Part shown: one piece after another, positions 1 to 9,367 of the stretch | How the letters are laid out: each line of letters opens with the position of its first letter | How positions within the stretch are numbered: position 1 is the stretch's first letter | Source of the DNA: a virus | Reading direction: 5' to 3' (one strand) | IMG/VR virus record: IMGVR_UViG_3300037963_002381 | Span: 1-28,851 of that record | DNA length: 28,851 nucleotides | The notes under the pieces: generated by a model | The model's input: only the letters and a program-made list of their open reading frames with translations | Database searches by the model: none | Told to the model about the DNA's origin: nothing | Position numbers and translations under genes: made by a program

Positions 1-3000
1 GTGCCTTTTAGCGTAGTCCATCAAGTCGTCGGACCCGTGAAACAGGGCGTTAAAGTTCTGTACGATCGCGTTCTTAGAGAAGACGTAGAAGGCACTAAAT
101 CGGGCAATGTACTCCGTCTCAAACTTACCCACACTGGTCTGGTAATCATAAAGCGCCCTAGACATCATGTCGGCAGCCTCGTCCCTCGACATCCCCTTGT
201 TGAAGCGGAGATGCGCGTAAAACTGAATACGCTGACGCCGCTGGGCGGCCCGCATTGTGATGTCCATGATGTCGAAGTATTCGTCTTTAGCTTCTTGGAG
301 GGTGCGTATCGCGGGATTGGTGGCCCTGATGCCCTTCTCGACTAAGCCAATGTCGCGGTCGGCGGCCTCCCGAAGCTCGACTCCCCAGTCAGTGTGCCGG
401 ATGCTGTCGTCGATCCCGTCTTCTAGAGCCTCGTTCATCAGCTTGGCGGGGTTTACTTCGACAGTCTCACCGTTGGCTTTCTTGTAAACCTTAACCTCAT
501 CAGCCCCTTCGAGAACATCGTCGATAAATCGGTTAAAGCTCGCATCAAACAGCGAGGGCAACCTCAAGCCCACGTCTCCCGCCGCTTCAGCAGCCTTACG
601 GGTAGCATCCTGTAGTCTGGTTCCAATGTAAGGGACGTACCCAAGTGACCCGTACATCGAGATCACAGCCGCCTCACTTATGCTTAGTTCCGTCGCCATC
701 TGCGAAAAGTCACCCACGGAGTTGTTCATAAAGAATCCGGGGTTAGGCACCAAGAAGCCGCCGAGGACGTGCCGTTTCCACAGTCTAATCATCTTTTCGG
801 CCCCGCCTGCTATAGCCGCAATCAACGGGTTCTGTGCTGCCGCGTCAGACAAGTTTTCCGTTAGCTTCTTAGAAATGCCGTCGAGGTTCCTTGAAAACGT
901 CTCAAGTTTAAAGCGGGGGACAATCCGCATATTGCCGTTAGCGTCCATCGAGTGAGCTACTAGCTCCATGAAATCATCAGAGGCCTGTCGGACGTTGCTG
1001 GCCAAATCTTTCTTATACGCCTGTTGAATCAGATTTGGACCAAAACGCAGATAAGCGTCGGCAACATCTAGAAACGAAAGCTCCGGCTCCCGCATTGTTA
1101 GGTCTTTAATGGGAACATCGTCAAAAGTTCCATCGGGGTTAAGCAGTCGCCCCTTTGTTACGCCGTCTTCGGTAATAATCTCCATCAACTCTCGCGAAAC
1201 AACAGAGTTTCCTTCCGTAGCGGCCTTCTCTACCGATGAAAGCGCGCCTCGCTTTTTGCCTGCGTATTTTGTGGTGTTGGTAACACTGCGATAAAGCTCT
1301 ACATCGGACTTGAGGACCACCATGTCGCCTTCTTCTAGCGTTTGGCGGAACGGTATTGATTCTTTGCCTCTCCCGATAAATCGTTCGTAGGCTCGGATTG
1401 TGCGGACATTTAGTCCGGCCCCGACTAGATTCGCCATGCGAGACGTGTACACTTCTTCGACAGCGGCACCCAGCACAGACTTATAAGACAAGGCTAAATC
1501 TTTAGTGGGAATGTCTTCAAACTTAGCCGCTACCCGTGGAATCGGCTTGCCCGCTACTCGCGTTTCACCGATTGCATCAAAAGCAAGTCGCTGCATCCCT
1601 TCGAGAGTCAGATCTGCCGGGGCGTCTTTGAGCTTCTCTACAAACTTCATCACCGCACCACCAGCGGCGAGCGCCTCATCTCTTGTGGCGGCGTCCGATA
1701 TAAATGCTTTCACAAAGGCTTCAAGAGAAACAGATTGCTGGTTTTTAAAGAACTCTTCTCGGGCGGCTTTGTTCCTCGGGATGACCCGCGCAATGTTGAG
1801 GAAGCCCTCCTTGGCTGTTTCAAAGAACGACGATCCCATGCCGATGTTTCCGCTGACTTCAACTCCGGGGCGGAGAACCACCTTTTCGCCAGAGGTTAGA
1901 TACTGCTTGATTAGGTCATTACGTTGGCCCTCAGGGGCGTAACGCACGATCAAGCCTAAGTCTTGGCTGCTGGCGCGGGCGAAACGTGCGACCCGCTTGG
2001 CAATCCTGTCCACCGATTTTGAGAACCTCGGACCTAGAAGCGCGACCTTGGTGTTAAAAATCGTACCGATTCTGCGTGTGATTAGGTCGCCGACACGCAC
2101 CCTTGTGGCCGCGTACCAAGTCTTGGGGTCAACAAAAGCGTCTACTACCAGCCCGATCTTAATCTTGTTCATGGTCGCAGGGGATGCCCAGATGCGCTCC
2201 ATTAGATCGGGGCGTATGATCGCCTCAAGGAAGTCTTTATCGGACAGAGAGGCCAGATCGTCCGCCGCCAACTTCCGAAGATCACCGAGACGCTCTGTGT
2301 TTTCTAGAATCTCAGGAACGCCCTCGCCGCCCTCTACGAGCTTCCGAATGGCGTCTCCACCCTCTTGAGTCTTAGCGATGTCAATCGCCGAGGCCATCTT
2401 GTTAAGGGTCTCCAACATAAAAGAAGAGACATCTGCCTGCGCTTCCAGTGCTTTGGGGCCTAGCTGTACCTCATCGCCTACAGCCTTTCCAACCTTTTCC
2501 GCCATTACGATTTCATCTGAAGCCCTTCGTATGGCCGCATCGGCGTCTTGCGCCGCTTGCTGTAGCTCCTCGATAGCCTTCGTTTGATCTGCCTTCATGG
2601 CCCTTAGCGCTGCCGCGTTGATGCCCTTTGCTCCGGCTCCGGCCAGCAAGTCGTCAAACGCTTTTACGCCTTTCGGGGTAAGGCTCGCCCTGACGTTGGT
2701 AAGCGCGTCCTGAAGAGCCTTCTGAGCTTTGGTTTGCTTCTCAAGGGCGGCGTCGGCGCGCTTTTTTAATCTGGCTTGGTGCTTAGACAAAGGCGTCGAT
2801 ATTTCTTTCTGGTAAAACTTTGCGACCTTATCGCGCAGAGCCTTCTTGGCCTCACGGGCCTCCTTTGCTGTCTTAAACTTCTTGGTCTGAAGCGTGGCGA
2901 TTTCGTTGCGAAGATTGGTGGCGTCGAGGTCTCTGTTTTTAAAGAACGCCTTGGCATCATCACTGTCTAGGTACGCTTCTAACTTCTTAGACTTGCCTGT

Positions 3001-5202
3001 TCTAATGTACTTATCAAAGGCATCATCATCGACCATGGCGCGGGCGGTGGCCATGGCAATATGGTCTGCTTGCGCTTTTTTCTGAAAGGCTGTTGCTCTG
3101 TTCAGCGAAGCCTGTAACCCTCGGAGATCGTCACCGGACGCAGCAATAGAGTCAAGCACGGCCTTGTTGACGGCTTCTGCCGCCTCCGCGTTAGTCTTAG
3201 CTGCTTTAGCCTTTTCCATATTTTCTAGTGCGTTCGCCCTATTCTTTACAGCAGATTCTGCCCTCCGCTTAATGCTGTGCGTCTCGCGCCTAATCACATC
3301 GCCAAGGCCTGTTGCTTGGCCGCCATATTTTGTCCCAGCGTCATAAGCCATCTGCTGAAGAATCACGCGGGCTGTTCCCGACCTGTCCTTCTTTGCCGCA
3401 TCTTGCAGGGCATCTGCGATGTTAACTGGATTGGCTCTCTGCTCTTCTGTTAGTTCATCAACCGCCCTAAGCAGTACATTTTTGCCTTCGTCGAGGCGGT
3501 CAATGTGACGCAAGCCAGCTATACGCTCTGCCGCCTTGAAGCCTTTGCCTACGGCCTTTCCCGCTTTGCCCGCAAAGGGCAGTCCGTAAAAAACGTCCGG
3601 CTCTAGAATCATGACCCCGAACATGGGAACCCCGAACATTATTGCTGCGGCAGTAGGATTTGCTTCCCCAAAATCATCAAACAGCACCGGGCCTGCTTCC
3701 GTTAAAAGCCTGCCCGAGTTGTCGGTGGTGGTTGCGATTTCTTCTACAAGACGATCGCTGTTCCAGATCTGCCCCATGCGCCGGAGAATCCAGTTGCCAC
3801 GGCCCGTCGCCTCGTCACCAAACTCGCGGACGTAATCTTTGTGCGCGAGGTGATACGCGGCCCCTACTGCCTCTGTAGGCGCATATCTAAAGATGGAGTC
3901 GGTGGCGTTGGCTACCCCTCCGTCTGAAATGTAAGTAGCGGCGATGCCCTTCTCGGCCACCTGCTGCGCCTCCTCGCCCTTTCTGCCTATAGTTCCGGCG
4001 ATTTGCCTGTGGGGCAAAAATGGAGCAAGCAGTGGCTTGAGAATCGGAATCGTAGATATAGGCCCGAGGATGCCCGTGCCGTCGAGGTAGTTTTGAAGCG
4101 CCTCGTCATTTCGACGGTAGACAAATGCGGGGGTATTCCTCTCGATGCGGGAGATGTCGCCCCTTGCGAGGCCTTCAGCTTCCGATCGAATCTCGTCTCG
4201 CTCAGATTCGCTAAAACTAAGCAGAGGCTTGTTTTTCGTAAGCTTCTGGATGTAGTGGGCCTTAGCGGATGTATACGCAACATCAAGGTCGATGCCCTTG
4301 GTTTTGCCTGTAGGATCGACAAAAAGGGGCTTGTAAACGTCCATAGCCAGCGCGTCTTTCTGGGGCCGGTACGCATTGCTAAGGTATTTCTTTCGCTCCG
4401 AGGGACTGTCGAAGGCAAACTCTGCAAACTCATCTGTTGTTGGTGTGTCGGTAAGCCCGAGAGAGACGCTTCTATATAGCTCTGGGTCAGACGCATCAGA
4501 GTATAGAACCTGTTCTGCCCCCGGCTTTAGATGGGACGCCTGTTGCTCATCAAAGCCAGTGCCTGTCATCTTGGCCGCGCCTGCCAACTTGCCCTTAACA
4601 ACGCCCACAGAGCGGTATTTTGTCTTTCGGTTAGCCGCCTCGTCTTTTAGCCTCTGTTGATCTGCATTGTAAGCCTCCGCGTCTTTGCGGAAGTTCTTTT
4701 TGAGGTCTTCAAGGTCTTTATACTCGCGTCCAAGCTGCGTCATAGACATGACGTTGAGGGCCTTAAACTCATCCTCGCCTAGCTTTTCATGCTCTTCTTC
4801 TCGGAGCGCATGGCCGACGATTGTGCTGAGGCGCTTCTGTCTTGCCGAATCGTTAGAGAGCGTTTGTTCTTTGGCTAGAATCATATCAAGCGCATCTTTT
4901 TGCTGAGGAAGCATCGAGATGCCCTTGTCGTAGGCTGCCTGCTTGGCTTCTTGAGACGGCATCCGGGTCCGAATAGAGGCTGTCTCGACCCCTGCTTTTC
5001 GGCCCTCTGTGGCAGGCTGCATCGCCTTAGCAGCGGCGTTGCCTTTTTCCGCTTGGACTCTGACGTACTCGTTTAGTTGGTCGGGAGTAAACTTGATAAA
5101 CTCTTCGTAGCTGGGCTTCTCAAAGTTAGGCTTTGTCGGCTCCGGCGGTGCAGCGGGAGCTTCAGTAACCTTTGTGACTTCTGGAGCAGTCTCTTCCGCC
5201 AT
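1..5202 (-). CDS. Giant virion protein, probable internal/ejection protein (3' end outside window)
   Basis: An uninterrupted frame of 1,734 codons starts at an ATG six bases after the previous gene and runs off the left edge, so the true protein is longer. The first 25 residues are rich in Ala, Pro and Glu. Much of the middle (roughly residues 600-950) is Ala/Lys/Glu-rich and looks like long helices or coiled coil. Near residues 1465-1500 is a segment with WKRHVLGG and NPGFFMNNSVGDF. Near the window edge is YDYQTSVGKFE followed by FYVFSKNAIVQN. This end resembles, from memory, the conserved tail of very large phage proteins (a 'large polyvalent protein' type domain). I see no lysozyme, transglycosylase or polymerase motif. 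Its place as last gene of the virion module and its size fit a DNA-ejection protein carried in the head, but that is inference. Other possibilities are a giant fibre or injected effector. Confidence 0.8.
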   Translation of the reverse strand, partial: MAEETAPEVTKVTEAPAAPPEPTKPNFEKPSYEEFIKFTPDQLNEYVRVQAEKGNAAAKAMQPATEGRKAGVETASIRTRMPSQEAKQAAYDKGISMLPQQKDALDMILAKEQTLSNDSARQKRLSTIVGHALREEEHEKLGEDEFKALNVMSMTQLGREYKDLEDLKKNFRKDAEAYNADQQRLKDEAANRKTKYRSVGVVKGKLAGAAKMTGTGFDEQQASHLKPGAEQVLYSDASDPELYRSVSLGLTDTPTTDEFAEFAFDSPSERKKYLSNAYRPQKDALAMDVYKPLFVDPTGKTKGIDLDVAYTSAKAHYIQKLTKNKPLLSFSESERDEIRSEAEGLARGDISRIERNTPAFVYRRNDEALQNYLDGTGILGPISTIPILKPLLAPFLPHRQIAGTIGRKGEEAQQVAEKGIAATYISDGGVANATDSIFRYAPTEAVGAAYHLAHKDYVREFGDEATGRGNWILRRMGQIWNSDRLVEEIATTTDNSGRLLTEAGPVLFDDFGEANPTAAAIMFGVPMFGVMILEPDVFYGLPFAGKAGKAVGKGFKAAERIAGLRHIDRLDEGKNVLLRAVDELTEEQRANPVNIADALQDAAKKDRSGTARVILQQMAYDAGTKYGGQATGLGDVIRRETHSIKRRAESAVKNRANALENMEKAKAAKTNAEAAEAVNKAVLDSIAASGDDLRGLQASLNRATAFQKKAQADHIAMATARAMVDDDAFDKYIRTGKSKKLEAYLDSDDAKAFFKNRDLDATNLRNEIATLQTKKFKTAKEAREAKKALRDKVAKFYQKEISTPLSKHQARLKKRADAALEKQTKAQKALQDALTNVRASLTPKGVKAFDDLLAGAGAKGINAAALRAMKADQTKAIEELQQAAQDADAAIRRASDEIVMAEKVGKAVGDEVQLGPKALEAQADVSSFMLETLNKMASAIDIAKTQEGGDAIRKLVEGGEGVPEILENTERLGDLRKLAADDLASLSDKDFLEAIIRPDLMERIWASPATMNKIKIGLVVDAFVDPKTWYAATRVRVGDLITRRIGTIFNTKVALLGPRFSKSVDRIAKRVARFARASSQDLGLIVRYAPEGQRNDLIKQYLTSGEKVVLRPGVEVSGNIGMGSSFFETAKEGFLNIARVIPRNKAAREEFFKNQQSVSLEAFVKAFISDAATRDEALAAGGAVMKFVEKLKDAPADLTLEGMQRLAFDAIGETRVAGKPIPRVAAKFEDIPTKDLALSYKSVLGAAVEEVYTSRMANLVGAGLNVRTIRAYERFIGRGKESIPFRQTLEEGDMVVLKSDVELYRSVTNTTKYAGKKRGALSSVEKAATEGNSVVSRELMEIITEDGVTKGRLLNPDGTFDDVPIKDLTMREPELSFLDVADAYLRFGPNLIQQAYKKDLASNVRQASDDFMELVAHSMDANGNMRIVPRFKLETFSRNLDGISKKLTENLSDAAAQNPLIAAIAGGAEKMIRLWKRHVLGGFLVPNPGFFMNNSVGDFSQMATELSISEAAVISMYGSLGYVPYIGTRLQDATRKAAEAAGDVGLRLPSLFDASFNRFIDDVLEGADEVKVYKKANGETVEVNPAKLMNEALEDGIDDSIRHTDWGVELREAADRDIGLVEKGIRATNPAIRTLQEAKDEYFDIMDITMRAAQRRQRIQFYAHLRFNKGMSRDEAADMMSRALYDYQTSVGKFETEYIARFSAFYVFSKNAIVQNFNALFHGSDDLMDYAKRH

Positions 5203-5208
5203 GATGAC

Positions 5209-6069
5209 CTACAGTTGATTTAGCTTGGTGTGAAGTGGGATTGCCGTAAGATTAGATTTACCTATCTCTAAAGTCGCCGTCCAGTCTCCCGTTGGCCCGA
5301 GGCCTACTTGCGCCATAAGCTCAATCCTCGCAACGTCCGACAGGCCGCCCGCATCCAAGTCTGAAGGCATGATTACAGTACGAATAGACACGTCTTGGTT
5401 AGTCATCTTGTCGTTCCCAGCCGCGCTATTGTAGAATCCCGGAAAGTGGTAAGTTGTGCCCGCGCCGCCAGAAGCGCCTTTGGTTGATATTGTAACCCTC
5501 GGCGACATGGCCCTCACTGTACGGTGAAGGACGTGAGAGTTTGGGGGCGAGGATGAGTCTGTTATCTTGATGTAAAATAGACCGTAATGTTCGTCTTCAT
5601 TGGCTTTCCACACATCAGTTCCGGTGTTGTCTGTCGCCGTAACATCAATCTGCGTAAGGTCTGCGTTGGCTAAGACCAATATGGCCCCGACTTGTGAGTC
5701 TGTATCCATGCCAAGCTCTAGTGAAATGCTGGCGGGTAGTGCGTTGTAAGACACATCAGCAATAGGTGTGCCCACTACTGCGCTGGTAACTGTGAATGTC
5801 GAACTAAAGGCCGTGTGGTTCATAGTGGAAAAGATGTTTCGAGAACCGCTTCCAAGGCCTGTTAGATCTGCATAAGTTGTTGCATCGTCAACGCCATCCT
5901 GAAGAACAAGCCTTGGGAGGTGATTATGCCTAAGGGCGCCTAAGCAAAGGTCTTCAAGCGTTAAAGCGTTTATGCCCTTGTTTGTTCCTACAGCGGCCTC
6001 AAACCTAAGGTTTAGCGAATCTGCTGTAAAATCAGAATCAGGGACTAGGTAAGTGTAAGTGATAGCCAT
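5209..6069 (-). CDS. Spike-like virion protein (286 aa)
   Basis: The protein is Ser/Thr/Gly-rich and appears to be mostly beta strand, with no signal peptide or membrane segment. Residues about 18-55 (SLNLRF, then GALRHNHLP) look like the short helical virion-anchor segment found at the start of many phage spike and fibre proteins. The rest has no recognisable enzyme motif. The ATG shares one base with the stop of the preceding gene (TGATG), so the two are likely translationally coupled. It sits between another spike-like gene and the giant virion protein, which supports a tail or capsid-surface role such as receptor binding or a fibre adaptor. The specific function is inferred. Confidence 0.75.
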   Translation of the reverse strand: MAITYTYLVPDSDFTADSLNLRFEAAVGTNKGINALTLEDLCLGALRHNHLPRLVLQDGVDDATTYADLTGLGSGSRNIFSTMNHTAFSSTFTVTSAVVGTPIADVSYNALPASISLELGMDTDSQVGAILVLANADLTQIDVTATDNTGTDVWKANEDEHYGLFYIKITDSSSPPNSHVLHRTVRAMSPRVTISTKGASGGAGTTYHFPGFYNSAAGNDKMTNQDVSIRTVIMPSDLDAGGLSDVARIELMAQVGLGPTGDWTATLEIGKSNLTAIPLHTKLNQL

Positions 6070-6791
6070 CAGCGAAGCATCTCCAAGGCAAACATCTCCC
6101 TAGTGGCGATGTACGTTCTGCTGTCCGAAGAAGAGCTTTCCATAGATGCGCGGATGTTCATTACAGTCACTTCGATTAGATGTCTTCCGGGAGAAAGCTC
6201 TAACACCGTGTCCACTGTTACCGGAAGCCTCGCCCCGGACAAGCCGCCTCCACATTGAGGCGTGGCAAGCTCCGAATCAGTGTTGGGTTCTACAACAAGC
6301 CCTCTGCCTTTGTAACCGCGATAAAACTCGTTGCTTGCATCGCCGGTTCCCAATACGGATTCAAACACAGTAGTGCCGTCAATCTTCAGTCCGACGTTGT
6401 AACCGAAACCCTTCTGGTCTATACGGGCCGTGCCAGTCCCGGCGATAAGCTGAAGAGAGGCGCAAATCCAAACAGTTCCCCCCTTGGCTACAAAATCAAG
6501 CGATAGTCCCTTGTCATCAAAAGTCTGCCATCCGTCTGTACTTGCGATCGTGGCCCATTTTGCTTTAGTTGTGTAATCCTGAACGCTAGGGGATTGAGAT
6601 GTCGTATGCAGTATAAATGCGGCGTCCTCAGCTAACTGGGTTCGCGTAACAGCAGGAGTCTCGGCGCTGATGTTGTGTTCATCTATAGCGCCGGAGGCTT
6701 CTGATACAATGGGGATAAAGTTTTCGTTGATGCCATCAATGTCAACAACGGCGCCCGATTTAATATCGTATCTTGGGTATCTCCAAGCCAT
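6069..6791 (-). CDS. Spike-like virion protein with predicted beta-sandwich domain (240 aa)
   Basis: The N-terminus (INENF, then GAIDEHNI, residues about 20-45) resembles the anchor segment of phage spike proteins. The C-terminal half alternates hydrophobic and polar residues as in a jelly-roll: GTVWICASLQL, then NVGLKIDGTTVFE, then GRHLIEVTVMNI. The same order of elements occurs in the 257-residue protein at 20,989-21,762 (VRLFVDGKRVG and SASLRVIQD), so I infer a shared fold. The start ATG lies three bases after the previous stop, with a GGGGTGA-like ribosome binding site. The stop overlaps the next start by one base. A receptor-binding or capsid-spike role is likely but not shown. Confidence 0.75.
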   Translation of the reverse strand: MAWRYPRYDIKSGAVVDIDGINENFIPIVSEASGAIDEHNISAETPAVTRTQLAEDAAFILHTTSQSPSVQDYTTKAKWATIASTDGWQTFDDKGLSLDFVAKGGTVWICASLQLIAGTGTARIDQKGFGYNVGLKIDGTTVFESVLGTGDASNEFYRGYKGRGLVVEPNTDSELATPQCGGGLSGARLPVTVDTVLELSPGRHLIEVTVMNIRASMESSSSDSRTYIATREMFALEMLR

Positions 6792-6794
6792 TCG

Positions 6795-9104
6795 TCACCC
6801 CGGTGTTTGTGCGCCACCAAAGTAACGCGGAGACTCGTCGAAAGATAACCCTACGAACTCCCAAGCGCCGGTTCCTCGAATGCGAAACTTAAAGGTTTCG
6901 GCAGAAGGAAGGTAGATCTGCGCCCTTGTCCAAAAGGGGCGGCGCTCTTTGTACTTGCCGCCCGCGTTCAAGCGCTCCTCTCCCCAAAATGGAGGAATAT
7001 CTACAGCGGAGTAACGTGTAGTAGTTACCGTCTCGACAACGGTATCTCTCCAATCACGCATAACCTCTATTGTAATGTCGGCTTTCTCTGTTTCCCGAAA
7101 CCAAAGATACAGCTTGGGCACCGTTTTTTTAGACAGCGATGCCTGTCCGTCAAGCCACACGGTTTCGATCAAAGCCTCACGACCGTCGATAAGGGCCGTT
7201 AGAGACTCGTCTGAGCGATTTCCAGCATGATCTAGCAGGTAGACACCAGAATGCCCCTCGTCGCCTGTTACAGAGCCTGCTGCGAGCATGTAGGAGCGGT
7301 GGTCTTGTGTGACGCATACAGAGCGCGGCTGGAAATCGGTTCGAATGCGCCATCCATTGCCGTCATAAATAAAGCAGGTATCGTTCTCTACGTTACCGTC
7401 AGTAGACACCCAGCAGCGATACTCATTGGTCTCAGGATCATAAGCAGAACAGGCCTGCGGAAAACGCGATTTGGTTGTCCTCTTGAAGTATTTATCAAGC
7501 GCGCCGGAAATAGGAGTAATGCTTTCACCGTCATAGCTGTAAAACCCGTCTGAACCCAGCCAAATCACATCATCCGCAGCAGTGGTCTGTAAAGATGAGG
7601 GGGCGTGGCAACCGATTTCTGACGACAGAGGTTCCGGCCTAAAGCGGGCACCATCATCCGAGACCTGCACTAAAAATGAACTTCTTCGTGTAAAGACTAG
7701 AAGCCCTCGGGGGCATCGCCAAAGCCCGGTGATTTCGCCCCCTGTTGCGTCAGGGTAGATTTTTTCCCTCGCTTTAAATGTGCCCCACTGACCGGGCATC
7801 GAGGGCATAATGGCGGACTCTTGGCCTTCGATATTTCCGATCCATAATCTTCCGAAAGCAACCTTGCAAAGCTTAAACTTGGGCACGGCTACAATGTCCA
7901 CCGCCTCCCGAGTTAGAAAAGAATCAGGTATGTTGTCGGGGTAGATCGTCGTTACGTTGTCGGGCAATGTGGCAAACGCATTGGCCACAGATGCGGCATT
8001 TAAAGGAAGCTCATAAAACTTAATATCGCCGGAGTTTTTAAGGTCTTTTGTCCGGTGAATAATGCGCCCGACGCAGTGCTCTGGTCCGGTCGGTACTCCG
8101 GCCCAAGCTATTTGCATTCTAAGGGCGTCCACTGAAACCGGAAGCGCGCCACTTAGGCCTGTTACGCCCGGATACGCGGCGTTTAGCTTGAGCTTTGCCC
8201 CTTGACGAGTAAACTTAATAGGCTCACTAGCATTCGACAAAGCGGACAAGTTGCCCCAGCGGTCGATAAACTGAACCTTACAGCGCCATTCTCCGGGGTT
8301 TAACCATCCGCTCGATGTGACGTTAGAGTCCGTAAAATCGCTGACCGTTCCGAGACGGCAAAGACCAAAGCCGTAAGTCATCCCTGAAACGCCCGCTGTC
8401 CGAAGCATGTAGCCAAGGCCCGAATGTGCGTACCCGGTGTCATTTGACCCGGTTACAGTATTATTTTGGGTCACACCCATATTAGAGTCTTCAGGGCCTC
8501 TAGCTAAAGGCGCCGCCGGTACATCAGAAAATCCTAGAGGGGCGATTATTTCCCCGTCGTAGAAATACGCCCGACCGTCTTGCGGGACGATAACGACGCC
8601 TGTCCCTGTGGCTTCAAACTGCGTTGGAAATCGGATCGCATTGTCATCCCGCAGGATGTCTTCGACACCATGAGAACTAGCGGGGGAAGATAGAAGCTGA
8701 CGCCAGTTTCGATGCCAGCCCCTGAACTCCCATAGCTCGTCGCCCGTGTGAAGAAGCAAAACGCTTCGCTCTCTGCCGTAGAGCTTGGTGTGAAAAATGC
8801 CGTGCTGATATTGTCCATACACCGGATATTCAGGATAAATGGCTCTAAGTGCTTGCGGGCTGCCTGTAGCGCCTACCGACGACAAAGGCCGTTCGCCCGG
8901 AGTCCCGTATTTAAACTGCTGAAACTCAAGAGGCTCTTTAATAGGGACATACGCCGCAGGCCCCCAAATGGAGCGAAGGGTGCCTTCGTCCATTGGGTAC
9001 ATGTTCTTGATCTCATGAGCAAGTTCATTAGGAAGGAATAGCTTCCCAGCCTGTGTTCTAAGTAGGTAAGGGCCGAGAGAGGAGACCCCGCGCTGGTCCG
9101 CCAT
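6795..9104 (-). CDS. Large tail protein, nozzle/stabilisation-like (769 aa)
   Basis: A long beta-rich protein with no enzyme motif. It contains repeated blade-like segments such as GRLWIGNIEGQ, RGLLVFTRRSSFLVQV and DVIWLGSDGFYSYDG, which suggest a beta-propeller region. Propeller-containing proteins of this size that follow an adaptor gene are typical of podovirus tail nozzles and P22 gp10-like DNA stabilisation proteins. That is the comparison I favour, on architecture rather than detectable identity. The N-terminus (SSLGPYLLRTQAGKLFLPNE) is polar and has no signal peptide. The ATG is two bases past the preceding stop, behind AAGAAGG. Confidence 0.7.
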   Translation of the reverse strand: MADQRGVSSLGPYLLRTQAGKLFLPNELAHEIKNMYPMDEGTLRSIWGPAAYVPIKEPLEFQQFKYGTPGERPLSSVGATGSPQALRAIYPEYPVYGQYQHGIFHTKLYGRERSVLLLHTGDELWEFRGWHRNWRQLLSSPASSHGVEDILRDDNAIRFPTQFEATGTGVVIVPQDGRAYFYDGEIIAPLGFSDVPAAPLARGPEDSNMGVTQNNTVTGSNDTGYAHSGLGYMLRTAGVSGMTYGFGLCRLGTVSDFTDSNVTSSGWLNPGEWRCKVQFIDRWGNLSALSNASEPIKFTRQGAKLKLNAAYPGVTGLSGALPVSVDALRMQIAWAGVPTGPEHCVGRIIHRTKDLKNSGDIKFYELPLNAASVANAFATLPDNVTTIYPDNIPDSFLTREAVDIVAVPKFKLCKVAFGRLWIGNIEGQESAIMPSMPGQWGTFKAREKIYPDATGGEITGLWRCPRGLLVFTRRSSFLVQVSDDGARFRPEPLSSEIGCHAPSSLQTTAADDVIWLGSDGFYSYDGESITPISGALDKYFKRTTKSRFPQACSAYDPETNEYRCWVSTDGNVENDTCFIYDGNGWRIRTDFQPRSVCVTQDHRSYMLAAGSVTGDEGHSGVYLLDHAGNRSDESLTALIDGREALIETVWLDGQASLSKKTVPKLYLWFRETEKADITIEVMRDWRDTVVETVTTTRYSAVDIPPFWGEERLNAGGKYKERRPFWTRAQIYLPSAETFKFRIRGTGAWEFVGLSFDESPRYFGGAQTPG

Positions 9105-9106
9105 GA

Positions 9107-9367
9107 TTAAGCCTTCTTCTTAGGTCGCCCCACTTTTGGAGCGGAAGGCCGTCCAAGTTTTGCAGAAGCGGGCCGTCCCACTAGAGTAAACTGCTCCCAC
9201 CGTTCGGTATTAGGGCGCACAAGCTCAGGAGCAAAGCCTGTAGCGAGCATCGTGCCCTCGATAACACCGTTCGGACTGTGCGTAATCGAGACTAGTGTGC
9301 CTTGGAACTTTCGCCCTCCAGCGTCGGACCAAGTATATATGCCCCCGCAAACCATATCTGCATTCAT
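9107..9367 (-). CDS. Small protein with triple GRP repeat tail (86 aa)
   Basis: Residues 1-60 look like a small beta-rich domain (GGIYTWSDAGGRKFQGTL, then GVIEGTMLATG). The last 24 residues are three 8-residue repeats, each with a GRP core (residues 64, 72 and 80), ending in GRPKKKA. GRP flanked by basic residues is the core of the AT-hook, so minor-groove DNA contact is possible. The spacing is tighter than in classical AT-hook proteins. I chose the ATG at 9,367, which overlaps the previous stop (ATGA) and follows GGGAGGGG. An upstream in-frame start at 9,412 would extend 48 bases into the neighbour. Its place between two tail genes suggests a virion or assembly role, but the function is unknown. 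Confidence 0.75.
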   Translation of the reverse strand: MNADMVCGGIYTWSDAGGRKFQGTLVSITHSPNGVIEGTMLATGFAPELVRPNTERWEQFTLVGRPASAKLGRPSAPKVGRPKKKA

